Positions 1 through 7,111 of a stretch of 11,471 nt of DNA are shown piece by piece. Both the position numbers and the translations under genes were made by a program. The notes beneath the pieces were generated by a model. The model saw only the letters and a list, made by a program, of their open reading frames with translations. It was not told the DNA's origin and searched no databases. The DNA comes from Planctomycetaceae bacterium (GTDB lineage: Bacteria > Planctomycetota > Planctomycetia > Pirellulales > Pirellulaceae). Each line of letters starts with the position of its first letter. Within the stretch, counting starts at the first letter, position 1. The stretch is taken from the NCBI GenBank assembly GCA_003501565.1, contig DNPC01000074.1, forward strand, positions 1 through 11,471, written 5' to 3'.

Positions 1-1211
1 TTCAGGTCGTCGCCCCAATCGCAGTTCAGTCAGGAGATTCTAAAGAGTCCGAATGGGTCCAAGCGGATCTTACCAAAGTCGATCCCTTTGCTTTAATGAT
101 CGGCGGAAAAGTGCTCAAACCTCAGAAGCGAAAGGCTGACGACCTAACGGTGGCTGAAGGGGTTGACGCTGAAAACGCATCATTTGCCCAGTGGCAATTT
201 GGAGACTTTGAATCGACAAGTGTGGCTATCATGCGTGTTGGCGCCAGTGATTCTCCACGGCTCTATCTCGATCGGAATCGTGATCGAATACTCGACACGA
301 CCGAGCTGCTTGCAGGGCCCACCCTCGGCAATAGTTGGGTCACAGAATTGGACATCGAAGTCCGCGACATCAAAGGCCGCGTGTATCACGCGGCAAGACA
401 AATTGCGATCACGCCAACAAGTGGAGGATCCCGTCTGCGAGTAAACACGCTTGGATTCTACCAAGGGAAAACTGACTTCAACGGGCGCACAGTGTCCCTA
501 AGAAGGTTTGACAAGGATGGGAACGGCATTCCTACAGATGCCGGCGACCAGCTTTGCATCGATATCGACGGCAACAACGAATTCGACGAGTTCATCGAGA
601 GATTCTCGGTTCGTCCCGTCCTGGAATTTGCGGGTGAGAGCTACTCGGTATTTTCAGATCGCCTGGGGCATGAAATCAACTTGCAGTTGGTCGAGGACTT
701 TGGCGAAATCGACTTTCAATTCTCACTTGCCGATCCGGATGCAAATCTAATCTCACTGGAAGGTAGTTTGCGCGACGAAAGCGGGCATCTCGTTGCAATC
801 CGTGGTAATGATTTGAGAAAAAGCGTTCCCGCTGGCAGATACGCGATCGATAATCTCGTCCTGGTAGTCCAAGACAAAGATGGTGCCGAATGGAGATTGA
901 CGTTGGCTAGCAGTAGCGATCAAAGCTGGTTTCAAGTGCAAGCCAAATCGCAGCTGAGTATCCCGCTTCTGAAGTCGCTGTCTTTTCGAATTGGTCCGAA
1001 TACACAGTTGAACTACGACGGAAGTCGCACAATGCAGCCTTCCTTGGTGAGCATCAATGGGTTGGCTGTAACCGAATTTAAATGTGACGATCCCGCAAAA
1101 TCAAACCATTGGGATCATGGTGTGTCGGCCAAATTTACGCTCGTTGCACCTGAGGATAGCGCACCGTATCCCAGCTGGACCAACACAACTTGTTCGTCGG
1201 GATTTGGCTGA
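1..1211 (+). CDS. Partial exported-type protein with EF-hand-like calcium loops (5' end outside window)
   Basis: I do not recognise the family. The reading frame is open from the first base: the first complete codon is at 3, and the ATG at 96 is internal, so the true start lies upstream. The visible part (402 codons) is beta-rich and acidic. A 12-residue loop at nt 270-305 (DRNRDRILDTTE) fits the EF-hand calcium pattern at positions 1, 3, 5, 8, 9 and 12, but has Arg instead of Gly at position 6. Two further Asp-rich stretches, DKDGNG (nt 510 onwards) and DIDGNN (nt 561 onwards), look like partial calcium loops. Calcium binding and an extracytoplasmic location are inferences. The frame hits TGA at 1209-1211, but the same frame stays coding-like for 46 more codons up to TAA at 1350-1352, only 5 nt before the next gene. 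This copy is therefore probably truncated by a nonsense change or a sequence error. Confidence 0.78.
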   Translation, partial: QVVAPIAVQSGDSKESEWVQADLTKVDPFALMIGGKVLKPQKRKADDLTVAEGVDAENASFAQWQFGDFESTSVAIMRVGASDSPRLYLDRNRDRILDTTELLAGPTLGNSWVTELDIEVRDIKGRVYHAARQIAITPTSGGSRLRVNTLGFYQGKTDFNGRTVSLRRFDKDGNGIPTDAGDQLCIDIDGNNEFDEFIERFSVRPVLEFAGESYSVFSDRLGHEINLQLVEDFGEIDFQFSLADPDANLISLEGSLRDESGHLVAIRGNDLRKSVPAGRYAIDNLVLVVQDKDGAEWRLTLASSSDQSWFQVQAKSQLSIPLLKSLSFRIGPNTQLNYDGSRTMQPSLVSINGLAVTEFKCDDPAKSNHWDHGVSAKFTLVAPEDSAPYPSWTNTTCSSGFG

Positions 1212-1352
1212 GGTCGCATGACAAGTTTGCCCGTGCGGCAATTTGGAACCTCTGTCCCCAACAGTTTTCGCATTCGTGCTTCTATGGATACGGGACCTAT
1301 CCTAGGCAAGATTGAACAGGAATTAGACGTTCGCCTACCGAATGAGGATTAA
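1212..1352 (+). pseudogene. In-frame C-terminal continuation of the preceding gene beyond the TGA
   Basis: These are 46 sense codons in exactly the frame of the upstream gene, starting directly after TGA 1209-1211 and ending at TAA 1350-1352. The translation has a natural-looking domain end, including SVPNSFRIRASMDTGPILGK, with alternating hydrophobic residues and an Asp-Thr-Gly turn. Ending here would put the gene 5 nt from the next start and place that gene's GAGGA ribosome binding site over its last codons, matching the next junction (3071-3085). That pattern argues that 1352 is the ancestral end. The segment could be expressed only by readthrough or reinitiation; no good start is seen within it. 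Confidence 0.55.
1344..1348 (+). promoter_or_regulatory. Ribosome binding site GAGGA for the gene at 1358
   Basis: GAGGA lies 9 nt before the GTG at 1358-1360. It supports GTG over the in-frame ATG at 1379, which has no purine-rich sequence before it. The site lies within the last codons of the read-through version of the upstream gene, suggesting translational coupling. Confidence 0.6.
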
Positions 1353-1357
1353 ACAAA

Positions 1358-3082
1358 GTGAACTCTATTGCCCATGCAATGATCTTGGTGCGGCCGCTTG
1401 TATTGTGTTCGCTGTTATCGGCTTGCCAACATGCCTACTCCGTAGAGATCGTTCTCCAGGACAGCCGGGCTAATCCCGTAGCACAGGCACAGGCCTACTG
1501 GATCCACGACGGATACGCGGAGAAGCTTACTCCACAGAACAATTCAATAATGGTTCCTGGAGATACCGGTGTATTAGTGATTTCTGCGGAAGGCTATCAA
1601 CACAACGGCCTCGTGCTTGGCAATTCGGCGAACGACGATTCGCGCAGTGAGAGGCTGATTACGATGCGGCGTCTCGGAGAATCTGGTGGGAAACGATACC
1701 AAAGTCGAACGTATCCACTGGATCCCAAACTCAAAGCACGTTTGCAATCAGTCGTGGAGTCCAAGTGCTGGGCCCAGGTCAAAGCAAAACAGCTTACAAA
1801 TCTTGCTCCTTATGCATTTCAATTCTTGGGACATATGGTTCCGCGAGAACTCACCGCATACCTGGACAATAACTCGGTCGATCAAAACGCAGCTGGCATG
1901 GGCCGACAAGCTGCGATTCGAAGACTCGCAAGCGTGGATCCAACCGCCGCGCTGGAACAACTAGATGCATTCAAGGATTCAATGCGGAAGAGCATGATGA
2001 TTTCCGGGCTGTTGTCGTCACTTCCTGCCTCGAGCCCAATTGCTGACACATTAGAGCTTCAGTTCGCAGATGCTACTCGAACGATTGATCAGCCCGCATT
2101 GCGTTTAGCTAGCTGGGCCGTCTTGGCAGAGTACTACATCCACAAAGGCAAGGAAGATAAAGCACAAACGATTATTCAACGAAACCTAGCAGACGTTCGC
2201 AAACTGCCAGCCGGCGGTTGGAGCGGTTTTCCCCGAAGTCTCTTCGCGGCCTTGATTGTCAATGATCAGCCGGATGTTGCCCGGCAGCTAGTCCAAGGTA
2301 TTGATGACAATGAGAAGGCGCGAGCCATCGGACGCTTGGCATTCTACGCTCGAGATCCAAAGTTAGTGTCTGAATTGCTCGGCGAACTGGATAAGGGGCG
2401 AGTGATTGGTTATCCATATTCGACACGTGTCCTCTGTGAACTTGCCAAAGGTTTCCCCGAGGCGGCAATCGAGAACGTGAAGACTATTGGAGAAGCCAAG
2501 CATCGTGCCTGGGCATTGGGCCTTATTGCGAAGCAGATCAGCAGCTCGCATCCAGATTTGGCAAGAAAAGCTCTGGTCGCCGCCCAGACAGAAATCGACT
2601 CCGCCAATGCAGCGCGACTGAAAACGTTCATCAGTCCGGGTGAAATCTTGGCTGGACTCTTGCCCATCGCGGAGGAGCTTTCTCCAGCAAGCGTTGACGA
2701 AATGATCTGGCAAAGTGTGTGGAGCGCGCTGCCTCACACACGTTGGTCAGATGGAGGCGAAACGTTTAGCATGCGGATGACCGGAGTGGCTGCGGCTGTG
2801 GCTCGCTACGACGCAGAGCTAGCTTCGGCTCTGGCTAGGGCCGTTGGGCCAGTCATTCAAGTGAGCGGGCAATTTGGTGCAAAAGATGCGATCAATAGTA
2901 TTGTTCTCCAGGAGCCGGAGTCTCTCGTTGCCTTCGTGGAGGAACTGCCTTTTACCGGTCCCAACGTCCGAGGAGTCGAAGCGATTGCGAAAGCCGTCGT
3001 GGCCAGTCAGGAGGAGTTCTGGGAGATGGTGTCCCAGCCGCGTTTCCTCCAGTATCCGAACGGGAAGTTTGAGGAACGTTAG
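1358..3082 (+). CDS. Predicted lipoprotein: N-terminal beta-sandwich plus alpha-helical repeats
   Basis: This is a 574-residue protein of no family I can name. The GTG start is chosen for the GAGGA site 9 nt upstream. The N-terminus has Arg-12, a hydrophobic stretch and a lipobox LSAC with Cys-23, so it is probably a lipoprotein; SPase I cleavage after AYS is the alternative. Residues about 29-105 look like a small beta-sandwich of the carboxypeptidase-regulatory/PEGA kind. From about residue 115 to the end the chain is a series of paired amphipathic helices rich in Ala and Leu, with DP-A-AL type turns, resembling TPR, HEAT or Sel1-like solenoids without a clean consensus. The C-terminal 62 residues (EPES, then EELP, then FLQYPNG) match the end of the next gene product, so the two look paralogous. 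A scaffold or binding role is inferred only from the fold. The stop is 2 nt before the next ATG. Confidence 0.85.
   Translation: MNSIAHAMILVRPLVLCSLLSACQHAYSVEIVLQDSRANPVAQAQAYWIHDGYAEKLTPQNNSIMVPGDTGVLVISAEGYQHNGLVLGNSANDDSRSERLITMRRLGESGGKRYQSRTYPLDPKLKARLQSVVESKCWAQVKAKQLTNLAPYAFQFLGHMVPRELTAYLDNNSVDQNAAGMGRQAAIRRLASVDPTAALEQLDAFKDSMRKSMMISGLLSSLPASSPIADTLELQFADATRTIDQPALRLASWAVLAEYYIHKGKEDKAQTIIQRNLADVRKLPAGGWSGFPRSLFAALIVNDQPDVARQLVQGIDDNEKARAIGRLAFYARDPKLVSELLGELDKGRVIGYPYSTRVLCELAKGFPEAAIENVKTIGEAKHRAWALGLIAKQISSSHPDLARKALVAAQTEIDSANAARLKTFISPGEILAGLLPIAEELSPASVDEMIWQSVWSALPHTRWSDGGETFSMRMTGVAAAVARYDAELASALARAVGPVIQVSGQFGAKDAINSIVLQEPESLVAFVEELPFTGPNVRGVEAIAKAVVASQEEFWEMVSQPRFLQYPNGKFEER
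3071..3075 (+). promoter_or_regulatory. Ribosome binding site GAGGA for the gene at 3085
   Basis: GAGGA lies within the last codons of the upstream gene and 9 nt before ATG 3085, the same geometry as at 1344. It fixes the start and points to translational coupling. Confidence 0.6.
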
Positions 3083-3084
3083 AA

Positions 3085-4605
3085 ATGCTCATTCAGCAAA
3101 CCACAATTGCCAGCTTTGTGGCGCTTGTTTTCGGAATGACTTGCGCTATGAATACACTTGTCCCGCAGGCGGTCGCTCAGCCATTACCAGTGGGCACACC
3201 CTATGAGCAACGTATTGAATTGGTTCGAACAATACTCGAGCCGATTCGATCCGAGGCAGAAGAAGATGCTTCCGAGCTTCGTCAACGACATCCATCTTTC
3301 CTTCAATTCTACGCAGACATCGATCCAGCTTGGACAGCTAACTTTATCTTGGAGAATCCCAATCCTAATAAGCAGATTCTCTACGACAACAATGCGATCA
3401 TGGCTCTGATGAAACACGCCACGGAGCTCTCTCCCGACGTCATTCGACAGCTGATTGATGCCGCGCAATTCATGCGCGGCACTGCGGCGCTGAACGCCTT
3501 AAAATCGCTTCCCGAGGACCAGTTGGAGCTGCGAAATCGAGTGATAGCATGGGGGCTGGAAAGTGACGAAAAAGGGAACGGCCAGATCTATCCAACGATG
3601 TTTGCAGCATTGCGTGAGCTTGCCGAACTCTCCAGCGATGCGACGATTCAGCAAAGGGTTCGGGAGCAAATAGCCGAGTACTTCCATTCCGGGAAATACT
3701 TGGAGTTGCTCAAGGGGATTGAGCCGCATAATCGAGCAGCCTACTTCGCAATGCAGGGACCATTTGCACCGGAGGGGATTTCTGGGCTCGGTGCAGAAAC
3801 GGATTCTGCCGATGCGCATCTGCTCGCTTCAACCATTCTTCGAAACGATCAGCTTTCTGAAGATGAAAAACGCAGTAAACTCGCTCAAGTCAGCAAGTAC
3901 AGTTTTGGCACGCAGTCTCACGAGAGGTTGAACGCCGCGTCGCAGCTCGGCACCGTAGCCGTACTTGATTGGAAGCTTGCTCTCAAGTGGGCCGGTCAGG
4001 CTCCAGATGTCGCCTCTAGGATTTGGGCCAAGCTGACGATCGCTCCGGCCATGGCGAAGGACGATTCTCAAGCAGCGGCCGAAATGGTGATGGAGTGTTA
4101 TGAGGAACTAAGTAACAGTTCGTCAAAGAGTTCTTCCGAGTTCATTGCGTTTTCAGCGTCGCCGGCAAACGTAGCTGGGATGGGGCTATTCATTGTCAAC
4201 GCAATCTGCCCGGAGCAGATCGACAAATGTGTTGATATCACTGTGTCGCTTGCAAAGGACTTGCGTACCAAAAAGATGCCTCAGTTCTATTACTGTGCAA
4301 TGGCCGCTGTGGCCCCATTTTCGCCGCAAAAAGCTCGCGATATGTATTTGCCAAGTTCGATGGACGTTCAGGTCAGCAATGCGGGTGAATTCTTGAAGGC
4401 AGTGTTGGCTATCGAACCCGAATCATTCTTGTCCATACTCGAAACGTTGCCCGCTCAAGACCGTAGCGGCAATGCTGTTCCAATTCGCGTGCATAACTCA
4501 GTCATCCCGACTTTATTGATTAAGGAGCAAGCTGCATACAACGCCGCACTTGCAAATCCAAATTCCTTCTTGCAGATTCCCGACGGAGTGCTGATCACAC
4601 CGTAG
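3085..4605 (+). CDS. Exported alpha-helical repeat protein, paralogue of the preceding gene product
   Basis: This 506-residue protein belongs to no family I can name. It has a Sec-type signal peptide: a hydrophobic run from about residues 8-20 and an AVA-Q cleavage site near residue 31. There is no lipobox, unlike its neighbour. The mature part is almost entirely amphipathic helices in pairs, like a TPR or HEAT-type solenoid, and it lacks the N-terminal beta domain of the neighbour. The last about 69 residues follow the neighbour's pattern: EPES, an ETLP turn, then FLQIPDG in place of FLQYPNG. The preceding region also aligns by eye (CPEQIDK against SPASVDE, each after a Gly-Leu-rich helix). 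This suggests tandem duplication followed by strong divergence. The start is 2 nt after the previous stop with a GAGGA site, so it is the last gene of the operon that begins before the window. Function is unknown; periplasmic protein-protein binding is an inference from the fold. Confidence 0.85.
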   Translation: MLIQQTTIASFVALVFGMTCAMNTLVPQAVAQPLPVGTPYEQRIELVRTILEPIRSEAEEDASELRQRHPSFLQFYADIDPAWTANFILENPNPNKQILYDNNAIMALMKHATELSPDVIRQLIDAAQFMRGTAALNALKSLPEDQLELRNRVIAWGLESDEKGNGQIYPTMFAALRELAELSSDATIQQRVREQIAEYFHSGKYLELLKGIEPHNRAAYFAMQGPFAPEGISGLGAETDSADAHLLASTILRNDQLSEDEKRSKLAQVSKYSFGTQSHERLNAASQLGTVAVLDWKLALKWAGQAPDVASRIWAKLTIAPAMAKDDSQAAAEMVMECYEELSNSSSKSSSEFIAFSASPANVAGMGLFIVNAICPEQIDKCVDITVSLAKDLRTKKMPQFYYCAMAAVAPFSPQKARDMYLPSSMDVQVSNAGEFLKAVLAIEPESFLSILETLPAQDRSGNAVPIRVHNSVIPTLLIKEQAAYNAALANPNSFLQIPDGVLITP

Positions 4606-4631
4606 GTCTTCGCAACAGCTTTGTCGATTTA

Positions 4632-4646
4632 CGACGAGCATCGTCG
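4632..4646 (+). terminator. Weak terminator-like hairpin after the three-gene operon
   Basis: A perfect 6-bp stem, CGACGA/TCGTCG, with a GCA loop starts 27 nt after the operon's last stop. It is followed by GGGG rather than a T tract, so it is not a classical intrinsic terminator. It may protect the transcript end or be chance. The rest of 4606-4841 shows no gene and no clear promoter boxes. Confidence 0.3.
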
Positions 4647-4841
4647 GGGTTCGCTTGTCAATATTTGGTGTTTCCGAAGCGACGACAGTAGCGTTGATGT
4701 CGATTGCCTCTCGCGGAGTAGCGACCTGTGGAATAGACTGGCGATTCGCACAGACCGCAATAGACCTTGAGATGTTCGAGCGGCTAAGACGCCGTCGCTT
4801 CATATGCTCGACGCGAATTTCCGCTCCTCTGAAAAATCGAC

Positions 4842-6128
4842 ATGCAAAAACTAATGGATCGAATACACGTCCCCGGCCTGTTCGCCCTGATACTACTGGG
4901 ATGTGTTTTTGGGTGCTCGGATAGCGGTGCAGTAACAACGGCAATACGCCAAACTGTACCGGCAAACGATCCGAACGCGAACAAGGCGACCGAGAAGTCG
5001 GAGACGTTGGCCCCGAATCCGGAACCGCCTCCGGCAGCAAATTCCAATGATCAAATCGCACAAATTCAGCTCTTGGAGGAGCGGCTCCAGAGTATTCCAG
5101 AAGCGAGGGAAAGTGCGGTAGCCGAGTTGCTTGAACTGGCAAAGGCTTCGGATGCTCGGATTCGAATTGCTGCATCCAAAGCTCTGGCGTCCGTGGGAGA
5201 AAGTTCGCCTGAGTCACTGGAGTCGCTTTTGGAAGGTCTGCGACGACCGATCGGGGGCGGCTTTTTTGCAGTAGCTCTAAATAAGCTCGGCGAGCCTGCT
5301 ATCCCTGCTCTCCTGAAGGAGTTGGAGAGCGAGGTCGCCTCGACAAGAAAGAACGCTGCGTTTTGCCTTGGGATGACCTGGTCTGTTGCGCAGGCGGAGC
5401 AAAAGATAGCGGCGCTCGAAAGGGTCGTTGAGCTAGATAGCGAACCATTTGTCCGTCATCAGGCGGCAGTGGCGACCGCAATCCTGGCATCCCACGAAGA
5501 TGTTGCTCCGAAACTCAAGGAGCTAGTGGTTCCGACGTTGACGAAACAATTGCGAGATGCTGCGGCCACGGTCGAACATCGTCGTCACATTGTGTCGACC
5601 GTGGGTAATATGGGGCACAAGGCTCATCCGTTGATTCCTACGGTCATTGCATTGCTGCAAGACAACGACGCCAAGACTCGCGCTAACGCGGCAGTCGCCC
5701 TTGGAATGATCGCGAGTCCGTATCCGGTGAAGCGGGGAAAGGTGATCAGAGATTCAGACCCGTCTGAGTACCGTGCCGGCAGCGAGTCGACCAGCATGGC
5801 TGTTAAGGCGCTGATCTCCGCACTATCAGACGCAAATTCGGAAGTGCGAGCCCAAGCGGCTATGGGCCTTGGCTACATTGGGAAAGCGGCAGCGGATGCC
5901 GAAGCAGCGCTGACGCTGCAACTAAAGGAGGACGAAGCAGAACCACGACTTCGGGCAGCTGAATCACTTGTCCGAATAGTAGCCGACCCATCAGCGGCGG
6001 TTCCCATATTGCAAGCCGCCGCAGCGGTGAATTCGTCCAAGACTCTGGAGCGCATGTGGAAAACGAGAGCGCAAGGACTTCTTGAGGAAATTGAGAGCAC
6101 GGAATCAGCTAGTAGCCAGAGCGAATAA
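4842..6128 (+). CDS. HEAT-repeat lipoprotein
   Basis: This 428-residue protein has a lipoprotein signal: a hydrophobic run at residues 10-20, followed by two possible lipobox cysteines, Cys-21 (LLGC) and Cys-25 (VFGC, followed by SDSG). Residues about 30-68 form a Pro/Asn/Glu-rich linker, usual between a lipid anchor and a folded domain. From about residue 75 to 395 there are five to six HEAT repeats, visible as recurring VRxxAAxxLGxIG-type helices near residues 107, 169, 205, 280 and 335, with the last near 370. HEAT solenoids in exported planctomycete and other bacterial proteins are usually binding scaffolds; no catalytic motif is seen. A Ser/Glu-rich tail ends the protein. The in-frame ATG at 4854 (residue 5) is an equally possible start because neither has a good ribosome binding site. 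The gene lies 236 nt after the upstream operon, so it is probably separately transcribed. Confidence 0.88.
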   Translation: MQKLMDRIHVPGLFALILLGCVFGCSDSGAVTTAIRQTVPANDPNANKATEKSETLAPNPEPPPAANSNDQIAQIQLLEERLQSIPEARESAVAELLELAKASDARIRIAASKALASVGESSPESLESLLEGLRRPIGGGFFAVALNKLGEPAIPALLKELESEVASTRKNAAFCLGMTWSVAQAEQKIAALERVVELDSEPFVRHQAAVATAILASHEDVAPKLKELVVPTLTKQLRDAAATVEHRRHIVSTVGNMGHKAHPLIPTVIALLQDNDAKTRANAAVALGMIASPYPVKRGKVIRDSDPSEYRAGSESTSMAVKALISALSDANSEVRAQAAMGLGYIGKAAADAEAALTLQLKEDEAEPRLRAAESLVRIVADPSAAVPILQAAAAVNSSKTLERMWKTRAQGLLEEIESTESASSQSE

Positions 6129-6212
6129 TCGCTGGACTATAGGCAACTCAATTCCATTCTGAGTGCGCGCCTGATGCGATGCAACGTTTCGTCACTCGTC
6201 TACGCAAAGTCC

Positions 6213-6503
6213 ATGACCAATTCCAAAAAATCTCCGGTCACCGACGAGCCTTCTATTGAGTTCTTTCCTCGTGTCTATCATGCAATAGGCACAAAAGCGG
6301 AGGAGTCGGTGCGAAGCGATGGAATTGTTGACGCGTTGTTTTTGGTGGGCGGGTTCGCGGCGGGGTTGAGTTGCGTGCGAATGTTCGCTGCTGAAGGTCT
6401 GACTCCTCGCACATTCTTCACGTTCGTTGTCTTCCTAGGCTGTGTTCTACTGGGAGCGTTCCGATCGCCAGGTAACGGCAACGTTCGGCCAGAACGCGAG
6501 TGA
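6213..6503 (+). CDS. Small two-helix membrane protein of unknown function
   Basis: This is a 96-residue open frame with a polar Ser/Thr/Lys-rich start, a soluble N-terminal third, then two predicted membrane helices: about residues 37-54 (IVDALFLVGGFAAGLSCV) and 66-81 (FFTFVVFLGCVLLGAF). It ends in a short Arg/Glu-rich tail. The ATG at 6213 is preferred because the translation from the in-frame ATG at 6174 (MRCNVSSLVYAKS) is unlike a normal N-terminus, but neither has a convincing ribosome binding site. The stop codon TGA 6501-6503 is part of the first copy of a 14-bp tandem repeat. I do not recognise a family. The hydrophobic pattern and the lack of a better frame support it as a real gene, with moderate confidence. 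Confidence 0.5.
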   Translation: MTNSKKSPVTDEPSIEFFPRVYHAIGTKAEESVRSDGIVDALFLVGGFAAGLSCVRMFAAEGLTPRTFFTFVVFLGCVLLGAFRSPGNGNVRPERE

Positions 6504-6547
6504 CTGAACGCGAGTGATTGCACGCGAGTGATTGCACGCGAGTGATT
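6492..6547 (+). repeat. Four tandem copies of a 14-bp repeat
   Basis: The copies start at 6492, 6506, 6520 and 6534. The unit is GMACGCGAGTGAYT; copies 3 and 4 are identical (GCACGCGAGTGATT), copy 2 differs from them at one position and copy 1 at two. The stop codon of the small membrane protein gene is the TGA of copy 1. Because 14 is not a multiple of 3, the TGAs of the four copies fall in all three frames. Confidence 0.9.
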
Positions 6548-6686
6548 GGGAGCTTGTGTCGGTCAATCGCTCCAGCGCGTTGTATGAAGCTCACTGCTTC
6601 TCATGGTCACGCGCTTCCATCGCATCTTCTTTAGCTCTGGCTACGCAAACGCCGCCGTAGGGCTATGAGTGAAGAACCAAGAAATA

Positions 6687-6825
6687 ACAACATTGCGTTG
6701 TGGATCATGCTTCCGGCGGATTGAACCGCGTACGCTGAACCCAATGTACCGACACTGAGACGTGGTCGCCGGCAGCACTTAAGACCTTGCAGAGCTACGC
6801 AACGTTCGTTGTTACCGCAGGTCTT
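6687..6825 (+). ncRNA. Candidate structured RNA: three successive stem-loops
   Basis: Three neighbouring stems can form. ACAAC/GTTGT lies at 6687-6691/6697-6701. A long-range stem pairs 6709-6718 with 6767-6776 as GCT, one mismatch, then CCGGCG with CGCCGG. The third pairs AAGACC-(T)-TGC at 6781-6790 with GCAGGTCTT at 6817-6825, with one bulged T and an inner CAAC/GTTG hairpin at 6800-6811. The order of stems and the A/T-rich stem with T8 downstream resemble a small RNA ending at a terminator. There is no known family match and no promoter evidence. Confidence 0.25.
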
Positions 6826-6856
6826 GTCGGTCTCCCCGGCCGCAGCGGTCCTGTTT

Positions 6857-6890
6857 AAAAAAGCAGTTAGTCGCAGCGAGTGTTTTTTTT
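6857..6890. terminator. Possible A/U-rich terminator-like stem with T8 tract
   Basis: AAAAAAGCA (6857-6865) can pair with TGTTTTTTT (6881-6889, one G-T pair) around a 15-nt loop, and TTTTTTTT spans 6883-6890. The stem is A/U-rich, so termination would be weak. The A6/T8 arrangement could act on both strands. Confidence 0.3.
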
Positions 6891-6904
6891 ACGGTGAGCG
6901 GATT

Positions 6905-6923
6905 TGAATCTGTGTGGGATTCA
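6905..6923. repeat. Hairpin-forming inverted repeat TGAATC/GATTCA
   Basis: A perfect 6-bp stem surrounds a 7-nt loop (TGTGTGG). It lies about 190 nt upstream of the hydrolase gene and just after the T8 tract. A second 5-bp stem, TCCGA/TCGGA, follows at 6944-6958. Function is unknown. Confidence 0.35.
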
Positions 6924-7101
6924 CCCAACAACCGCGCCCCCAATCCGACAGCTTCGGACTAACCTGCGGGCTACTCTGCTGTAGACAAAGAATCCAGTAT
7001 TCCTGCAGTTTCGCATGACCTAGGACCGAGCTGCATGGCCAGGCAAAGTATAGTTAATCAGGTTTGTGTCTCTGCCCCAAGAATACTTCAGATGTGTCAA
7101 C

Positions 7102-7105
7102 AGGA
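7102..7105 (+). promoter_or_regulatory. Ribosome binding site AGGA deciding the start at 7112
   Basis: AGGA lies 6 nt before ATG 7112. The longer in-frame alternative, TTG at 7064, adds an odd N-terminus (MCLCPKNTSD) before the signal peptide and has no comparable site. Confidence 0.6.
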
Positions 7106-7111
7106 CATTCA

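Larger units (their letters stand above)
6548..7063. other. Gene-free spacer rich in potential RNA stem-loops
   Basis: No open frame in this stretch looks coding on either strand, and I found no tRNA. It contains a run of inverted repeats listed separately: 6687-6701, 6709-6776, 6781-6825, 6857-6890, 6905-6923 and 6944-6958. It may be a structured RNA, a decayed palindromic element or long untranslated regions. Confidence 0.6.

Noticed and set aside
1209..1239. Possible selenocysteine codon with a hairpin GTCGCA/TGCGGC just after the TGA
   Set aside because: The stem is short, starts only 2 nt after the TGA and has a 15-nt loop unlike a bacterial SECIS. The context is not a redox motif and no selenocysteine genes are seen.
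4513..5217. 234-codon minus-strand open frame
   Set aside because: It is antisense to the end of one clear gene and the start of another. Its translation is Pro/Arg/Ser-rich without a domain, which is typical of shadow frames at this base composition.
6893..6930. tRNA-like T-arm (GATTCAAATCC on the minus strand)
   Set aside because: The bases flanking the TTCAAAT loop do not form a T stem, and no acceptor or anticodon arm could be placed.
7064..7111. Longer hydrolase start at TTG 7064
   Set aside because: It adds 16 residues before a good signal peptide and lacks a ribosome binding site, whereas ATG 7112 has AGGA at 6 nt.
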